Below, piece by piece: positions 1-9,127 of a DNA stretch of 64,000 bases. Position 1 is the first letter of the stretch. The number at the start of each line of letters is the position of its first letter. The notes beneath the pieces are model-generated. The model was not told where the DNA came from and did no database searches. It saw nothing but the letters and a program-made list of their open reading frames with translations. This stretch comes from Chryseobacterium sp. Leaf405. Lineage in GTDB: Bacteria; Bacteroidota; Bacteroidia; Flavobacteriales; Weeksellaceae. Made by a program: the position numbers and the translations under genes. Where the stretch lies: contig NZ_LMQN01000015.1 in assembly GCF_001425355.1 (NCBI RefSeq), positions 233,862 through 297,861 of the forward strand. Direction: 5' to 3'.

Positions 1-462
1 TTTTGGTGTCAATGCTGCCACTGAGTCAATTACTACGATATCGATTGCTCCTGAACGAATCAAATTATCAGCAATTTCTAATGCTTGTTCACCATTGTCA
101 GGTTGAGAAATGATCAGGTTTTCAAGATCAATTCCTAATTTCCCTGCATATCCTCTGTCGAAAGCATGCTCAGCATCAATAAATGCTGCAATTCCGCCTG
201 CTTTCTGAGCTTCTGCAATGGCGTGAAGTGTTAACGTTGTTTTACCTGAAGATTCAGGTCCGTAGATCTCGATAATTCTACCTCTTGGGTAACCGCCAAC
301 TCCTAAGGCGATGTCTAATCCCAAAGATCCCGAAGGAATAACTTCAATGGTAGAATCGACTGCGTCGTCTCCCAATGTCATTACTGTACCTTTTCCGTAT
401 GTTTTATCTAGTTTGTCAAGCACTAAAGCAAGTGCTTTTTTCTTATCTTCAATGTTACTCAT
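1..462 (-). CDS. recA: RecA recombinase, 5' part of gene (runs off the window)
   Basis: The reverse strand from the ATG at 462 encodes the first 154 residues of RecA, the ATP-dependent strand-exchange protein of homologous recombination and SOS induction. Visible are the N-terminal helix region ([20 protein letters not shown]), the Walker A segment [10 protein letters not shown] near residues 67-76, and the Walker B-like [11 protein letters not shown] at the truncated end. The frame is open to base 1, so the gene continues beyond the window. Roughly the last 180 residues of a typical 335-350 aa RecA are missing. A forward-strand open frame over the start is a shadow. Identity is certain; only the extent is limited. 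Confidence 0.97.
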   Translation of the reverse strand, partial: MSNIEDKKKALALVLDKLDKTYGKGTVMTLGDDAVDSTIEVIPSGSLGLDIALGVGGYPRGRIIEIYGPESSGKTTLTLHAIAEAQKAGGIAAFIDAEHAFDRGYAGKLGIDLENLIISQPDNGEQALEIADNLIRSGAIDIVVIDSVAALTPK

Positions 463-640
463 CTGTCGTTTAAATAATTTATCAAAAATACAAAAATTTA
501 CAGTCAAAAACTAATATCGTATACCATTAAAAGTTGTTTTTATAGTTAAAAAATAATAAAATTTCATTCTTTATTTTATTTGGAAACAAGTTACTGAAAG
601 TGAAAGTTTTCTTTTTTTACAAGATATTAATTTGCCGACA

Positions 641-725
641 AATGTCCAGCCTCGATAGAAACGGTTACCCCGCAACAAGCTTCGGGAAAGTATCGGTGTG
701 AGGAGTATGAGTGGATAGCGAGAAA
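641..725. other. Structured, relatively GC-rich intergenic element
   Basis: Between recA and the next gene the very AT-rich DNA is interrupted by about 85 bases of balanced composition with nested complementary arms: CTCG (651-654) with CGAG (719-722), and CCCG (669-672) with CGGG (683-686). The left part reads CTCGATAGAAACGG and the right part GGATAGCGAGAAATAG. From memory, elements with similar GATAGAA / GGATAGC ends recur between genes in Flavobacteriia genomes, but I could not check this. It may be a dispersed palindromic repeat or a 3'-end processing or termination element. I see no ORF in it. The rest of the 463-774 gap is AT-rich with nothing else clear. Confidence 0.5.
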
Positions 726-774
726 TAGTTTTTAAAAATAACTATAGATTTAAGGCTAATTAATTCAGAAAAAA

Positions 775-1962
775 TTAATGAAAATTAGAGTTTTGGGTAA
801 TATTTAAATAATCGCTCAACACTTTCATTTGATCTTTGTTCCCTTTGTTGATTCGGGCTTGTCTGCTCACCAAATTATCATAGATTTTATTGATCATCCA
901 TTTTGTTTTCGGAAAAACTTTTCTGTTGGAAACTTCCGGGATCTGCATCCTTTTGCAAACTTCATCATCAAGCAAAAACCACGTACAGCAGATGTGAAGA
1001 TAGCGAAGGTTTTTTCTTTGAAAATTATATTTTAGAATAGGATTTTCCAGCGATTCGTTCAATAAAGAATGAGCTAAAAGAACGGAATCTTTATCGGCAG
1101 GCGGCTGAATTGATGTCCACAAATAAAAATATTGTGTGGCTTGTTTTTTATTGTCTGGCAGGAGGTTTTCAGGAATTCCCAATAAATATCCGACATATTT
1201 CCAAAGGTGGAAAAGTCCTTTTTCTTCTTGCTCGGAGAATGTATTTCCCAATTTGTGAAGACTGTGCATGAAAACCAGACTAAAACCAATATATGTCGCC
1301 ATCATATCCCAGGAATTGATGGGTTCTCCCCAATTTTCCGTATCCCAATCTTTATAATGTTTTTTAATGGAAATTCTTGCGTAAGAATGAATTAATCTTG
1401 TTTTAATGGCAAATTCGTAACCCTTTTTATGGATTTCCAGTGCATCATATCTTGTGACATTAACCCAAAAATCCAACGTTTCTGAAAGTCGTTTTACAGC
1501 TCCTTTTTTTAATGCTTCGGTGGCAATCAGTGGTTTATTAAGATAAGCATAATCGTACCCGCCTATCAAGCAGTAATCTCTTAATGAAATTAATGAATCA
1601 AGATTGCTTCTCATGCAAAGCTCTGCACCACTTTCTAGTAAGTCATGATCCAGCCAATCGGGGATTTTTTGAGTTTGAGAAAATAGTTGTTTTATACTTT
1701 CCGGAACATCATCATTTTCTGAAACTCCATTACGAATATAACCTTCTATTTCTCTTGAGGCTTCATGATATTTTTTGGTTAAATAGACATCTCTTACCAC
1801 CTGATCGCCAATTTCATCTACATGATAGAAGTAAGGAGCAAACTTTTCAAAGTTATCGAAACTTACTTGAGTACCGGAAAATTCCATAAGCTGCTTTCCG
1901 TTGCCTGTGGTCCAAAAATCTTTGAAATGCTGTGAATCCTTGAAACGTGGTTGTACAATCAT
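775..1962 (-). CDS. MpaB/rubber-oxygenase (DUF2236) family protein
   Basis: A 395-residue protein of the DUF2236 family, which includes latex-clearing protein (Lcp) and fungal MpaB, heme-b oxygenases that cleave polyisoprenoid carbon chains. Arg158 and Thr162 (in KRLSET) and His192 (in RLIHSYAR) have exactly the spacing of Arg164, Thr168 and the heme-ligand His198 of Streptomyces Lcp, so heme binding is plausible. There is no signal peptide, unlike secreted Lcp, so it is probably cytoplasmic. It is predicted to be largely helical. Its LuxR-type neighbour lies upstream on the same strand, 133 bases away. The substrate is unknown; the family assignment is more secure than any reaction. Confidence 0.8.
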   Translation of the reverse strand: MIVQPRFKDSQHFKDFWTTGNGKQLMEFSGTQVSFDNFEKFAPYFYHVDEIGDQVVRDVYLTKKYHEASREIEGYIRNGVSENDDVPESIKQLFSQTQKIPDWLDHDLLESGAELCMRSNLDSLISLRDYCLIGGYDYAYLNKPLIATEALKKGAVKRLSETLDFWVNVTRYDALEIHKKGYEFAIKTRLIHSYARISIKKHYKDWDTENWGEPINSWDMMATYIGFSLVFMHSLHKLGNTFSEQEEKGLFHLWKYVGYLLGIPENLLPDNKKQATQYFYLWTSIQPPADKDSVLLAHSLLNESLENPILKYNFQRKNLRYLHICCTWFLLDDEVCKRMQIPEVSNRKVFPKTKWMINKIYDNLVSRQARINKGNKDQMKVLSDYLNITQNSNFH

Positions 1963-2095
1963 CCTATTTATTTAAGATAAAAATACAAGTTTTGCGCCGA
2001 AATATCGTAGTGAGATTTATCAGACTTTTTTATAGAAATTGACTTCGTTTGTAGTCTTTTTATTTTAATTGATCATTCATTCTTCACCATTGCGA

Positions 2096-2875
2096 TTAAA
2101 TAAGTCCCCATTCAAAAGCTTTTTTTAATAATTCTTTGCTGTTTCTGGATTTGGTTTTCGCCAAAATATTCTTTCTGTGTGTACGCACTGTATGTTCCGA
2201 CAAAATAAGCATTTTAGAAATTTCTGATCCCGAATATCCTTTAGCGATATAAGACAGAATTTCCGTTTCTCTTTTTGTTAAATTTATTTCAATAGGCTTT
2301 TTTGATGCTGGAAGATTTTCAATTTTAATCTGAGTGAAATCATTTCTCATTCCGATTCCTGAAATCAAAACGGTGTGCGGATTTTCTTTGGTAATGTGAT
2401 TAATATTGGTGTGGATATTAATCGATTGTATTAAATTTTGATTTTCGTCTTCCAATGTGAGAATCGCCTGATGATGAAAGAGCTCATAGTTTCCCGCTGC
2501 AGTTTTCAATCTGAAACAGTAACTTGATTTTAAATGAAGTTGATGTTCTTTCCCGAGTTCTAAAATTTTTTCTACGACTTTTTGTTCTGCCTGTATCACA
2601 AAATCAATATCATCCGGATGGGTCAGATCGATAATTTCTTTTAAATGTTGAGGATATTCGGTTAATCCGTGGAGTTTTAAAATATTTTCGTGATGATGGG
2701 AAATTGTACTGTTGGTAAGGTTCAGTACATAATAATAAAACTCGCCGATTGCAAACATTTCTCCTAAAATCCGCTCTATAGGAGGAATTGTTGAAATATT
2801 TTCAATTTCTTTTCTTTCGCCTGGATAGGTTTTCCATACTTCAACTAAAGGATGTTTTTTTTCAGAATTACTCAT
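2096..2875 (-). CDS. LuxR-family transcriptional regulator with PAS-like N-terminus
   Basis: A 259-residue one-component regulator. Residues about 195-259 form a LuxR/GerE helix-turn-helix: LTKRETEILSYIAKGYS followed by the recognition helix region SEHTVRTHRKNILAKTKSRN. The N-terminal 170 residues read like a PAS sensor fold (YYVLNLTNSTISHHHENILKL, then LTHPDDIDFV), as in many Chryseobacterium LuxR proteins of this size. There is no receiver domain, so no partner kinase is implied. The ligand and targets are unknown. The downstream MpaB-like gene lies on the same strand, but the gap is long enough for its own promoter. Confidence 0.85.
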   Translation of the reverse strand: MSNSEKKHPLVEVWKTYPGERKEIENISTIPPIERILGEMFAIGEFYYYVLNLTNSTISHHHENILKLHGLTEYPQHLKEIIDLTHPDDIDFVIQAEQKVVEKILELGKEHQLHLKSSYCFRLKTAAGNYELFHHQAILTLEDENQNLIQSINIHTNINHITKENPHTVLISGIGMRNDFTQIKIENLPASKKPIEINLTKRETEILSYIAKGYSGSEISKMLILSEHTVRTHRKNILAKTKSRNSKELLKKAFEWGLI

Positions 2876-3113
2876 ATTCGGGTTTTAGCTAAAGTAGTTA
2901 AAGTTTTCTTAAAAAATACCACAAAAGGGGGATGTTTTTGCATTGATAAATTTATAACATTTGCTGTATTCTAATAACTGTGAAAACTTTCTCTTAAACT
3001 GTTAATTACAGTCATCTGTTTCGTACCTTATTTCAACAATATTTAACTAAAATCAATCCTGATATATAAAATAGTTTAGAATTTTCTGTTAGCTGTTTGA
3101 AAAGGATAAACTT

Positions 3114-3150
3114 GAACCTCTGCATTTTTGTGGAGGTTCTTTTGTTTTTA
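3114..3150 (+). terminator. Intrinsic-terminator-like hairpin with no gene upstream
   Basis: GAACCTC (3114-3120) pairs with GAGGTTC (3133-3139) across a 12-base loop and is followed by TTTTGTTTTT. It sits in the 2876-3228 gap between divergent genes, so on the forward strand it would end a transcript that contains no ORF. A weak promoter-like TACCTTAT lies near 3026, without a good -33 element. The next gene starts 78 bases further on. It could end a short RNA or act as a leader hairpin. I see nothing else clear in this gap. Confidence 0.5.
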
Positions 3151-3228
3151 GAATTTTGCTAAAATCACACAAACGGGTAATTTTTTTGTGTTCCTGAATT
3201 TTGAAAATTTGTATTAAAATTAATAGAT

Positions 3229-4245
3229 ATGAAAACAAAAATTATTCTAATATTATTTTTCTTTTTGACTTTGAGTACAAGTTTAGAAGCTCAATTTTCA
3301 TTTAGCAATATAAATGAAGTTATTAGAGATGGGGAAAAAAATGATGTATTAGCACAGGAAAAGAAAAAAATTATAAGCTTTTTAAAAAATAACTCGGAAA
3401 ATAATGGAGAGCTCCAAAAGAAAATTAAAAACGCAAAGAGTAAAGACGAAATTGATAAACTGCTTGCTGGCGATAGTTACTCATATGAAGCCATTAATTC
3501 TGCTATTATTGATAATGCAAAGGATGATAATAGCTTAAAAATATTATTTCCTGCAGGACTTAATGATGTAGGAAGTACTCGTTCTATAGCTTTTTTTGAA
3601 GGCAAAACAGATTTTACACAGTTTTTTCAGAATAATAATGTGGTTTATAATCCTAATTTAAAAAACCTTTCTTTTAACTCCGAAGTAGTTAATGATTATA
3701 TGGGACCTTTCAGAATTGGTATTGGTTTTCAATTTAATAGTACAGTAAAAGATAACGACAGTATCGCTACTGAGGAAATTAAAAAAGATCAGTTGGTTTC
3801 ATCCCTTCAAAATGGAGGAGGGAATCTATTTATTAATATTAAATATCCTTTTATTGCTCTAGGAAATAAAGAGGGTAATTTCGGCTTAAAATCATATATC
3901 TATCATAATACTGGGGTTGAACTGACAAAGATTAATGAAGCAGATAATGATTTTATTCTGACTAATAATACAGGAATTGCTGTTGGTGCTTTTGGGAGAG
4001 GTGTTAATAAAATGATTTCTATTTTTTTTGATGCTAGAGCGGCTGTTTTATACGGGAATTCTAAGTATAATAATATATTGTCGGTTGATCAGGATTATAA
4101 AAAAGTTCTTCCTTTACTTAATCTAGGTGTTGGAATTAACTTTTCAGATATGTATACGGTAAAAGCTGAGTTTTATCCTGTAGGCAATTATATTAAAAGA
4201 AATTTTCCAACAACAATCTCTTTCATTATTATTCCTAAAAAATAA
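3229..4245 (+). CDS. Exported protein of unknown function
   Basis: A 338-residue protein I do not recognise. It begins with a clear signal peptide (MKTKIILILFFFLTLSTSLEAQ), so it is exported to the periplasm or outer membrane. Residues about 25-80 are Lys/Glu/Asn-rich and helical. The remainder alternates polar and hydrophobic residues with glycines (FRIGIGFQFN, LLNLGVGINF) and ends in basic residues after a hydrophobic strand (SFIIIPKK), as an outer-membrane barrel might. Its coding DNA looks even more AT-rich than its neighbours, which may mean recent acquisition. It is followed after 26 bases by another unknown small gene, likely co-transcribed. Confidence 0.75.
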   Translation: MKTKIILILFFFLTLSTSLEAQFSFSNINEVIRDGEKNDVLAQEKKKIISFLKNNSENNGELQKKIKNAKSKDEIDKLLAGDSYSYEAINSAIIDNAKDDNSLKILFPAGLNDVGSTRSIAFFEGKTDFTQFFQNNNVVYNPNLKNLSFNSEVVNDYMGPFRIGIGFQFNSTVKDNDSIATEEIKKDQLVSSLQNGGGNLFINIKYPFIALGNKEGNFGLKSYIYHNTGVELTKINEADNDFILTNNTGIAVGAFGRGVNKMISIFFDARAAVLYGNSKYNNILSVDQDYKKVLPLLNLGVGINFSDMYTVKAEFYPVGNYIKRNFPTTISFIIIPKK

Positions 4246-4271
4246 TTTCCTAACCTTTAAATTATATAATT

Positions 4272-4529
4272 ATGTTACTACCAGTAAATGCATTAAACTT
4301 TATAATGAATTCACCTGAATTTGTTAATAAAATGACTCAAGAACACATTAATCCAAACTTTGGTCTGGAGGTAAAAATGAGATTACTTCCCAATGCAGAG
4401 CAGAGATACTTTTATTATGATATGTATTTTGATTATGGTCTCCCTGGAAAAAGTTTGAAAGACGTCTTTGCTAAAGTGAGAGTTAAAGATGACGGAAGTT
4501 TTGAAATATTACAGATGAAATTTGATTAA
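4272..4529 (+). CDS. Small hypothetical protein
   Basis: An 85-residue ORF with no signal peptide or membrane segment and no family I can name. It contains YFYYDMYFDYGLPGKSLKDV followed by VRVKDDGSFEI, which suggests a small alpha/beta fold. It lies 26 bases after the exported protein gene and just ahead of a strong terminator, so the two probably form one transcript. The preceding bases (tataattatg) give no Shine-Dalgarno sequence, which is normal in this phylum. Coding status is supported by position and codon pattern rather than by homology. Confidence 0.6.
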   Translation: MLLPVNALNFIMNSPEFVNKMTQEHINPNFGLEVKMRLLPNAEQRYFYYDMYFDYGLPGKSLKDVFAKVRVKDDGSFEILQMKFD

Positions 4530-4563
4530 ATCAATCTATATTTAACATATAGATAAATAAAAA

Positions 4564-4595
4564 AACAACCTCGCAATCGGGAGGTTGTTTTTTAT
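4564..4595. terminator. Bidirectional intrinsic terminator between convergent genes
   Basis: AACAACCTC (4564-4572) pairs with GAGGTTGTT (4581-4589). An A-run lies on the left and a T-run on the right, so it works for the forward small ORF and the reverse gapA transcript. Confidence 0.9.
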
Positions 4596-4613
4596 TTCAA
4601 GCTAAAAACTTTA

Positions 4614-5639
<1,026 letters not shown>

Positions 5640-5654
5640 TTATATTTAAAAATA

Positions 5655-6641
5655 TTAGATTGCTAAAATTTCTGAAATCAATAAAAGATCCTGATTGATT
5701 TCATTGTGTTTTTTAATGGCTTCTTCGATAGGCGTATAAACAACATCATTGGAACGCATTCCTGCCATTACATTTGTTTTTCCTTCCATTAATCCTGTTA
5801 CTGCCCCGTAGCCTAATCTGCTTGCCAAAACTCTGTCGGCACAGCTAGGAGAACCTCCTCTCTGCATATGACCCAAAATGGCCACACGAATATCATAATC
5901 AGGGAAAGAAAGTTTTGTTTTTTCGGCTAATTCGTAAACGTTTGCTAATTTTTCACCTTCCGCTACCACTACAATGCTTGAAGATTTTCCTGATTTTTCA
6001 GCAGTTTTGAAGTTGGCAAAAAGCTCGTCGATACTATCTTTTTTCTCGGGAATAAGAATGTCGAGAGCTCCGGTTGCCAATCCACTGTTTAAGGCGATAA
6101 AGCCTGCATCACGACCCATTACTTCTATAAAGAAAACTCTGTTATGAGAAGTTGCCGTGTCACGGATTTTATCAATTGCATCCATTGCTGTATTTAATGC
6201 CGTATCATAACCGATTGTGTTATCGGTTCCGAAAATATCATTGTCAATTGTTCCCGGCACACCAATTACGCGGATTCCAAATTCTTCATTAAATATTTTG
6301 GCTCCCGTGAAAGTTCCGTCTCCACCGATACAAACCAAACCGTCAATTCCATATTTTACGCAATTGTCATAAGCTTGCTGGCGACCTTCTTTAGTTCTGA
6401 ATTCAGCGGATCTGGCAGATTTTAGAATAGTTCCACCCTGGTTGATTATATTTTTTACGGAACGAGGTCCCATTTTCAGCAAATCCCCGTGGATAAGACC
6501 GTTATAGCCTTCTCTGACTCCGTAGCATTCTATGTCATAATAATTAGCAGTTCTTACCACCGCTCTCAATGCTGCATTCATACCCGGAGAATCTCCTCCT
6601 GAAGTAAGAACCGCAATTTTTTTTACTGCACTCTCTTTCAT
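5655..6641 (-). CDS. pfkA: ATP-dependent 6-phosphofructokinase
   Basis: A 328-residue bacterial PfkA, which phosphorylates fructose-6-phosphate to fructose-1,6-bisphosphate. The N-terminal LTSGGDSPGMNAALRAVVR is diagnostic. GGDGT (106-110) carries the Gly typical of ATP-using rather than PPi-using enzymes. PGTIDND (129-135) holds the catalytic Asp133, and MGRDAGFIAL is the substrate-binding loop. The start at 6641 is preceded by a TAAATTTG promoter box 19 bases away. It forms an operon with gapA downstream. Confidence 0.97.
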   Translation of the reverse strand: MKESAVKKIAVLTSGGDSPGMNAALRAVVRTANYYDIECYGVREGYNGLIHGDLLKMGPRSVKNIINQGGTILKSARSAEFRTKEGRQQAYDNCVKYGIDGLVCIGGDGTFTGAKIFNEEFGIRVIGVPGTIDNDIFGTDNTIGYDTALNTAMDAIDKIRDTATSHNRVFFIEVMGRDAGFIALNSGLATGALDILIPEKKDSIDELFANFKTAEKSGKSSSIVVVAEGEKLANVYELAEKTKLSFPDYDIRVAILGHMQRGGSPSCADRVLASRLGYGAVTGLMEGKTNVMAGMRSNDVVYTPIEEAIKKHNEINQDLLLISEILAI

Positions 6642-6660
6642 TTAGTAAAAATTTCGAACA

Positions 6661-6668
6661 CAAATTTA
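6661..6668 (-). promoter_or_regulatory. Promoter -7 box of pfkA-gapA
   Basis: The reverse strand reads TAAATTTG, a perfect TAnnTTTG element, 19 bases upstream of the pfkA ATG. I see no well-placed -33 TTG. Confidence 0.6.
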
Positions 6669-6797
6669 CAAAAACAAGTTGAGATAACGATAGTATCTTG
6701 CACATACTTTTCATCCTTTAGTATCCTGTAATTTTATATGAAATTGATAGGAAAAAATTTATATTTTTAATGTATGAAATTCGAAGCCGTATTTTCA

Positions 6798-7556
6798 TCA
6801 GTTCTTCTCTGTTAAATACTTCCAATATCTCCTTGGAACATGCTGAATATGTAATTTAAGATTTTTTCTTTCAATAATATTGGTCTTCGTAAAATAACGC
6901 TGCCAGAGCGTCTGATAATTCTGTTCTTCATCATGAAATTTTTGCTGGTATTTATTGAGATCTAATTTTTCTTCAGGATAAAAGAAATCGCAGATTTCCA
7001 GATCATACAGCAATCCGTAATTTCGTCTCAGGTCGTAGATCATCCATTTCTGATCCTGATAGCGGTCTTTAAAATGTTTTCGAATTAAAGGGACAACGTT
7101 AAAATCGGGATCAATTTTAGCAAAAAAAACGCCGTCCTGCATTTTTTCAAAACGGACAAAAGCGGTCATCCGATGTCTTTCTCTGCTTACTGATTTGCTG
7201 ATTTTTGAGATTTTTAAAATATCATTATCCGCATAATTCTGTAAAATATTTTCTTCCGGATGTTTGATCGACTGCCTGACAGCAGATAAAATAAGCTGCT
7301 CCAGATCCGATTCTTCCGACAAATAGACTTTTAATAATTCGTGAATTCCTGACTTTCCTATACTTTGTTCTAATTTATTTAAAACCCTTTCTGATTTATC
7401 ATTTTGAGTAATTACTTCATGAATTTCTGCAAAAATATTCTCCTGATGAAATCTCTCTCTGCTCGCAATTTCCACGTCTTTGTATCGGTATTCGAAAACT
7501 TCAAATATCGCTGTGAAAAGTCCATCGAAACTTCCGTCGTAGAGTAGGGTGGTCAT
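6798..7556 (-). CDS. TIGR03915-family putative DNA metabolism protein
   Basis: A 252-residue protein matching the TIGR03915 (DUF4130) family, a probable DNA-metabolism protein found beside a radical SAM enzyme, as here. The start MTTLLYDGSFDGLFTAIFEVF is the family signature, and the C-terminal HIQHVPRRYWKYLTE is also typical. In many other bacteria this domain is fused to a uracil-DNA glycosylase-like domain, which is absent here. It lies downstream of the radical SAM gene on the same strand, 122 bases away, with a decayed palindromic repeat between them. A DNA repair or modification role is inferred from family context. The chemistry is not known. Confidence 0.85.
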   Translation of the reverse strand: MTTLLYDGSFDGLFTAIFEVFEYRYKDVEIASRERFHQENIFAEIHEVITQNDKSERVLNKLEQSIGKSGIHELLKVYLSEESDLEQLILSAVRQSIKHPEENILQNYADNDILKISKISKSVSRERHRMTAFVRFEKMQDGVFFAKIDPDFNVVPLIRKHFKDRYQDQKWMIYDLRRNYGLLYDLEICDFFYPEEKLDLNKYQQKFHDEEQNYQTLWQRYFTKTNIIERKNLKLHIQHVPRRYWKYLTEKN

Positions 7557-7598
7557 TTATTAATGTAAAATTTAGCAATTTAATTATTTTCTGCGATT

Positions 7599-7665
7599 GT
7601 CATTTCGATGTTAGGAAAAATCTACTTTTTAATAAATTCTTCACTTTGTTTTGTTCTGAATGACT
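7599..7665. repeat. Decayed palindromic repeat copy
   Basis: The arms TGTCATTtcgA (from 7599) and TTCTGAATGAC (about 7654-7664) resemble the intact element at 62902-62977, which has the same TGTCATTCTGA / TCAGAATGACA arms. Several mismatches show decay. It lies between two reverse-strand genes. Confidence 0.5.
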
Positions 7666-7678
7666 GTGTGAATATTTG

Positions 7679-8938
7679 TTAAAACAAAGTTAACTGCTGC
7701 GAAAACTGATTATGAAACTTCGAAGAACTTCCGCCAATTAGTAATTTTTTCAAATTCTGATCTGTTAAATATTTCAGATAAGCATTTCCTGCATTGAAAT
7801 CAATAAAATATCTTGCCCGGTTCACTGCCGCTCCCAACTTTTTCAAATGATCCATATTTAAAACCTGAAAACGTCTTGCGCTCACAATTTTCTTGGCCGT
7901 TTTTACACCAATTCCGGGAATTCTTAATATCATCTGATAATCGGCAGTCTGCAGATTTACAGGAAACTGATCGAGATTTCGCAATGCCCAACTCAATTTA
8001 GGATCAACTTCCAGATCAAGAAAAGGCATATTCGGATCTAATATTTCTTCCGCTTTAAAACCATAAAAGCGCATCAGCCAATCCGATTGATACAAACGGT
8101 TTTCTCTTAGCATCGGAACTTCTGTGGTTAAAGAAGGCAGCCTTTTATCTTCCAAAACAGGAACATATCCGGAATAATATACTCTTTTTAGGTTAAAATT
8201 TTTATAAAAATGATCGGCAACTTTAATGATTTGCAAATCGTTTTCATTGGTTGCACCCACAATCATTTGTGTAGATTGCCCAGCCGGAGCAAACTTTGGT
8301 ACTTTTCTGAAAATTTTCTTTTCGTCTTTATATTGTGCAATTCCGTTCTGAATATATTTCATCGGATTAAGCATATCCTGTCGATTTTTTTCAGGAGCCA
8401 ATAATTTCAATCCGCTTTCGGTAGGAATTTCAAGATTAATAGATAATCTGTCGGCGTACAAAGCAGCTTCCTGCATCAGCTCATCACTTGCTCCAGGAAT
8501 CGATTTTAAATGAATATATCCGTTGAAATTTTCCTCCAAACGTAGTTTCTTCGCCACACGAACCAAACGTTCCATCGTCGTATCTGCATTTTTGAAAATT
8601 CCGGAACTTAAAAATAAGCCTTCAATATAATTTCTACGATAAAAATTAATGGTTAAATCAACCACTTCTTCAACGGTAAAGGCAGCTCTTTTTATATCGT
8701 TTGAACTTCTGGAGACACAGTAGGCACAATCGTAAATACAATGATTGGTTAGGAGAATTTTGAGAAGCGAAACACACCGCCCGTCTTCGGTGTAGGTATG
8801 ACAAATCCCGCTTGCAGAGCTGTCTCCCAAAGCGCCTTTTTTATTTTTTCTCGAACCTCCGCTGGATGAGCAGGAAACATCATATTTCGCTGCATCGGCA
8901 AGGATTTCGAGTTTTTCTTTCAGGCGGTCAAAATTCAT
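7679..8938 (-). CDS. Putative DNA modification/repair radical SAM protein (TIGR03916)
   Basis: A 419-residue radical SAM enzyme. The iron-sulfur motif CxxxCxxC is Cys67-Cys71-Cys74 in TNHCIYDCAYCVSR, and a second Cys-containing segment (GICHTYTEDGRC) precedes it. Near residues 325-350 is a helix-hairpin-helix, RIPGIGVKTAKKIVSARRF, a non-specific DNA-binding motif. This order (radical SAM core, then HhH) defines TIGR03916, named for its link to uracil-DNA glycosylase-like proteins and TIGR03915. It probably acts on DNA, but the reaction is not established. The start at 8938 is the family-typical position. Confidence 0.9.
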   Translation of the reverse strand: MNFDRLKEKLEILADAAKYDVSCSSSGGSRKNKKGALGDSSASGICHTYTEDGRCVSLLKILLTNHCIYDCAYCVSRSSNDIKRAAFTVEEVVDLTINFYRRNYIEGLFLSSGIFKNADTTMERLVRVAKKLRLEENFNGYIHLKSIPGASDELMQEAALYADRLSINLEIPTESGLKLLAPEKNRQDMLNPMKYIQNGIAQYKDEKKIFRKVPKFAPAGQSTQMIVGATNENDLQIIKVADHFYKNFNLKRVYYSGYVPVLEDKRLPSLTTEVPMLRENRLYQSDWLMRFYGFKAEEILDPNMPFLDLEVDPKLSWALRNLDQFPVNLQTADYQMILRIPGIGVKTAKKIVSARRFQVLNMDHLKKLGAAVNRARYFIDFNAGNAYLKYLTDQNLKKLLIGGSSSKFHNQFSQQLTLF

Positions 8939-9127
8939 ATTTTTAATTGAAATTGTTAATTCTGAATATAATTTTCAGTTCAAAGTTAGTTCCAAAATTG
9001 ATAAATATCAATCTTTTTTCATGGAAGTTATCAACAGTTTAACGTAACAAAATTAGTATATTTACGGTCATTAATTTATGCGTGAAGTCGCAAATTTGCA
9101 ATTTTACAGGCAGTTAAACTTATCCAT

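Noticed and set aside
311..514. 67-residue forward ORF over the start of recA
   Set aside because: It is antisense to the strongly conserved RecA N-terminus and has no recognisable content.
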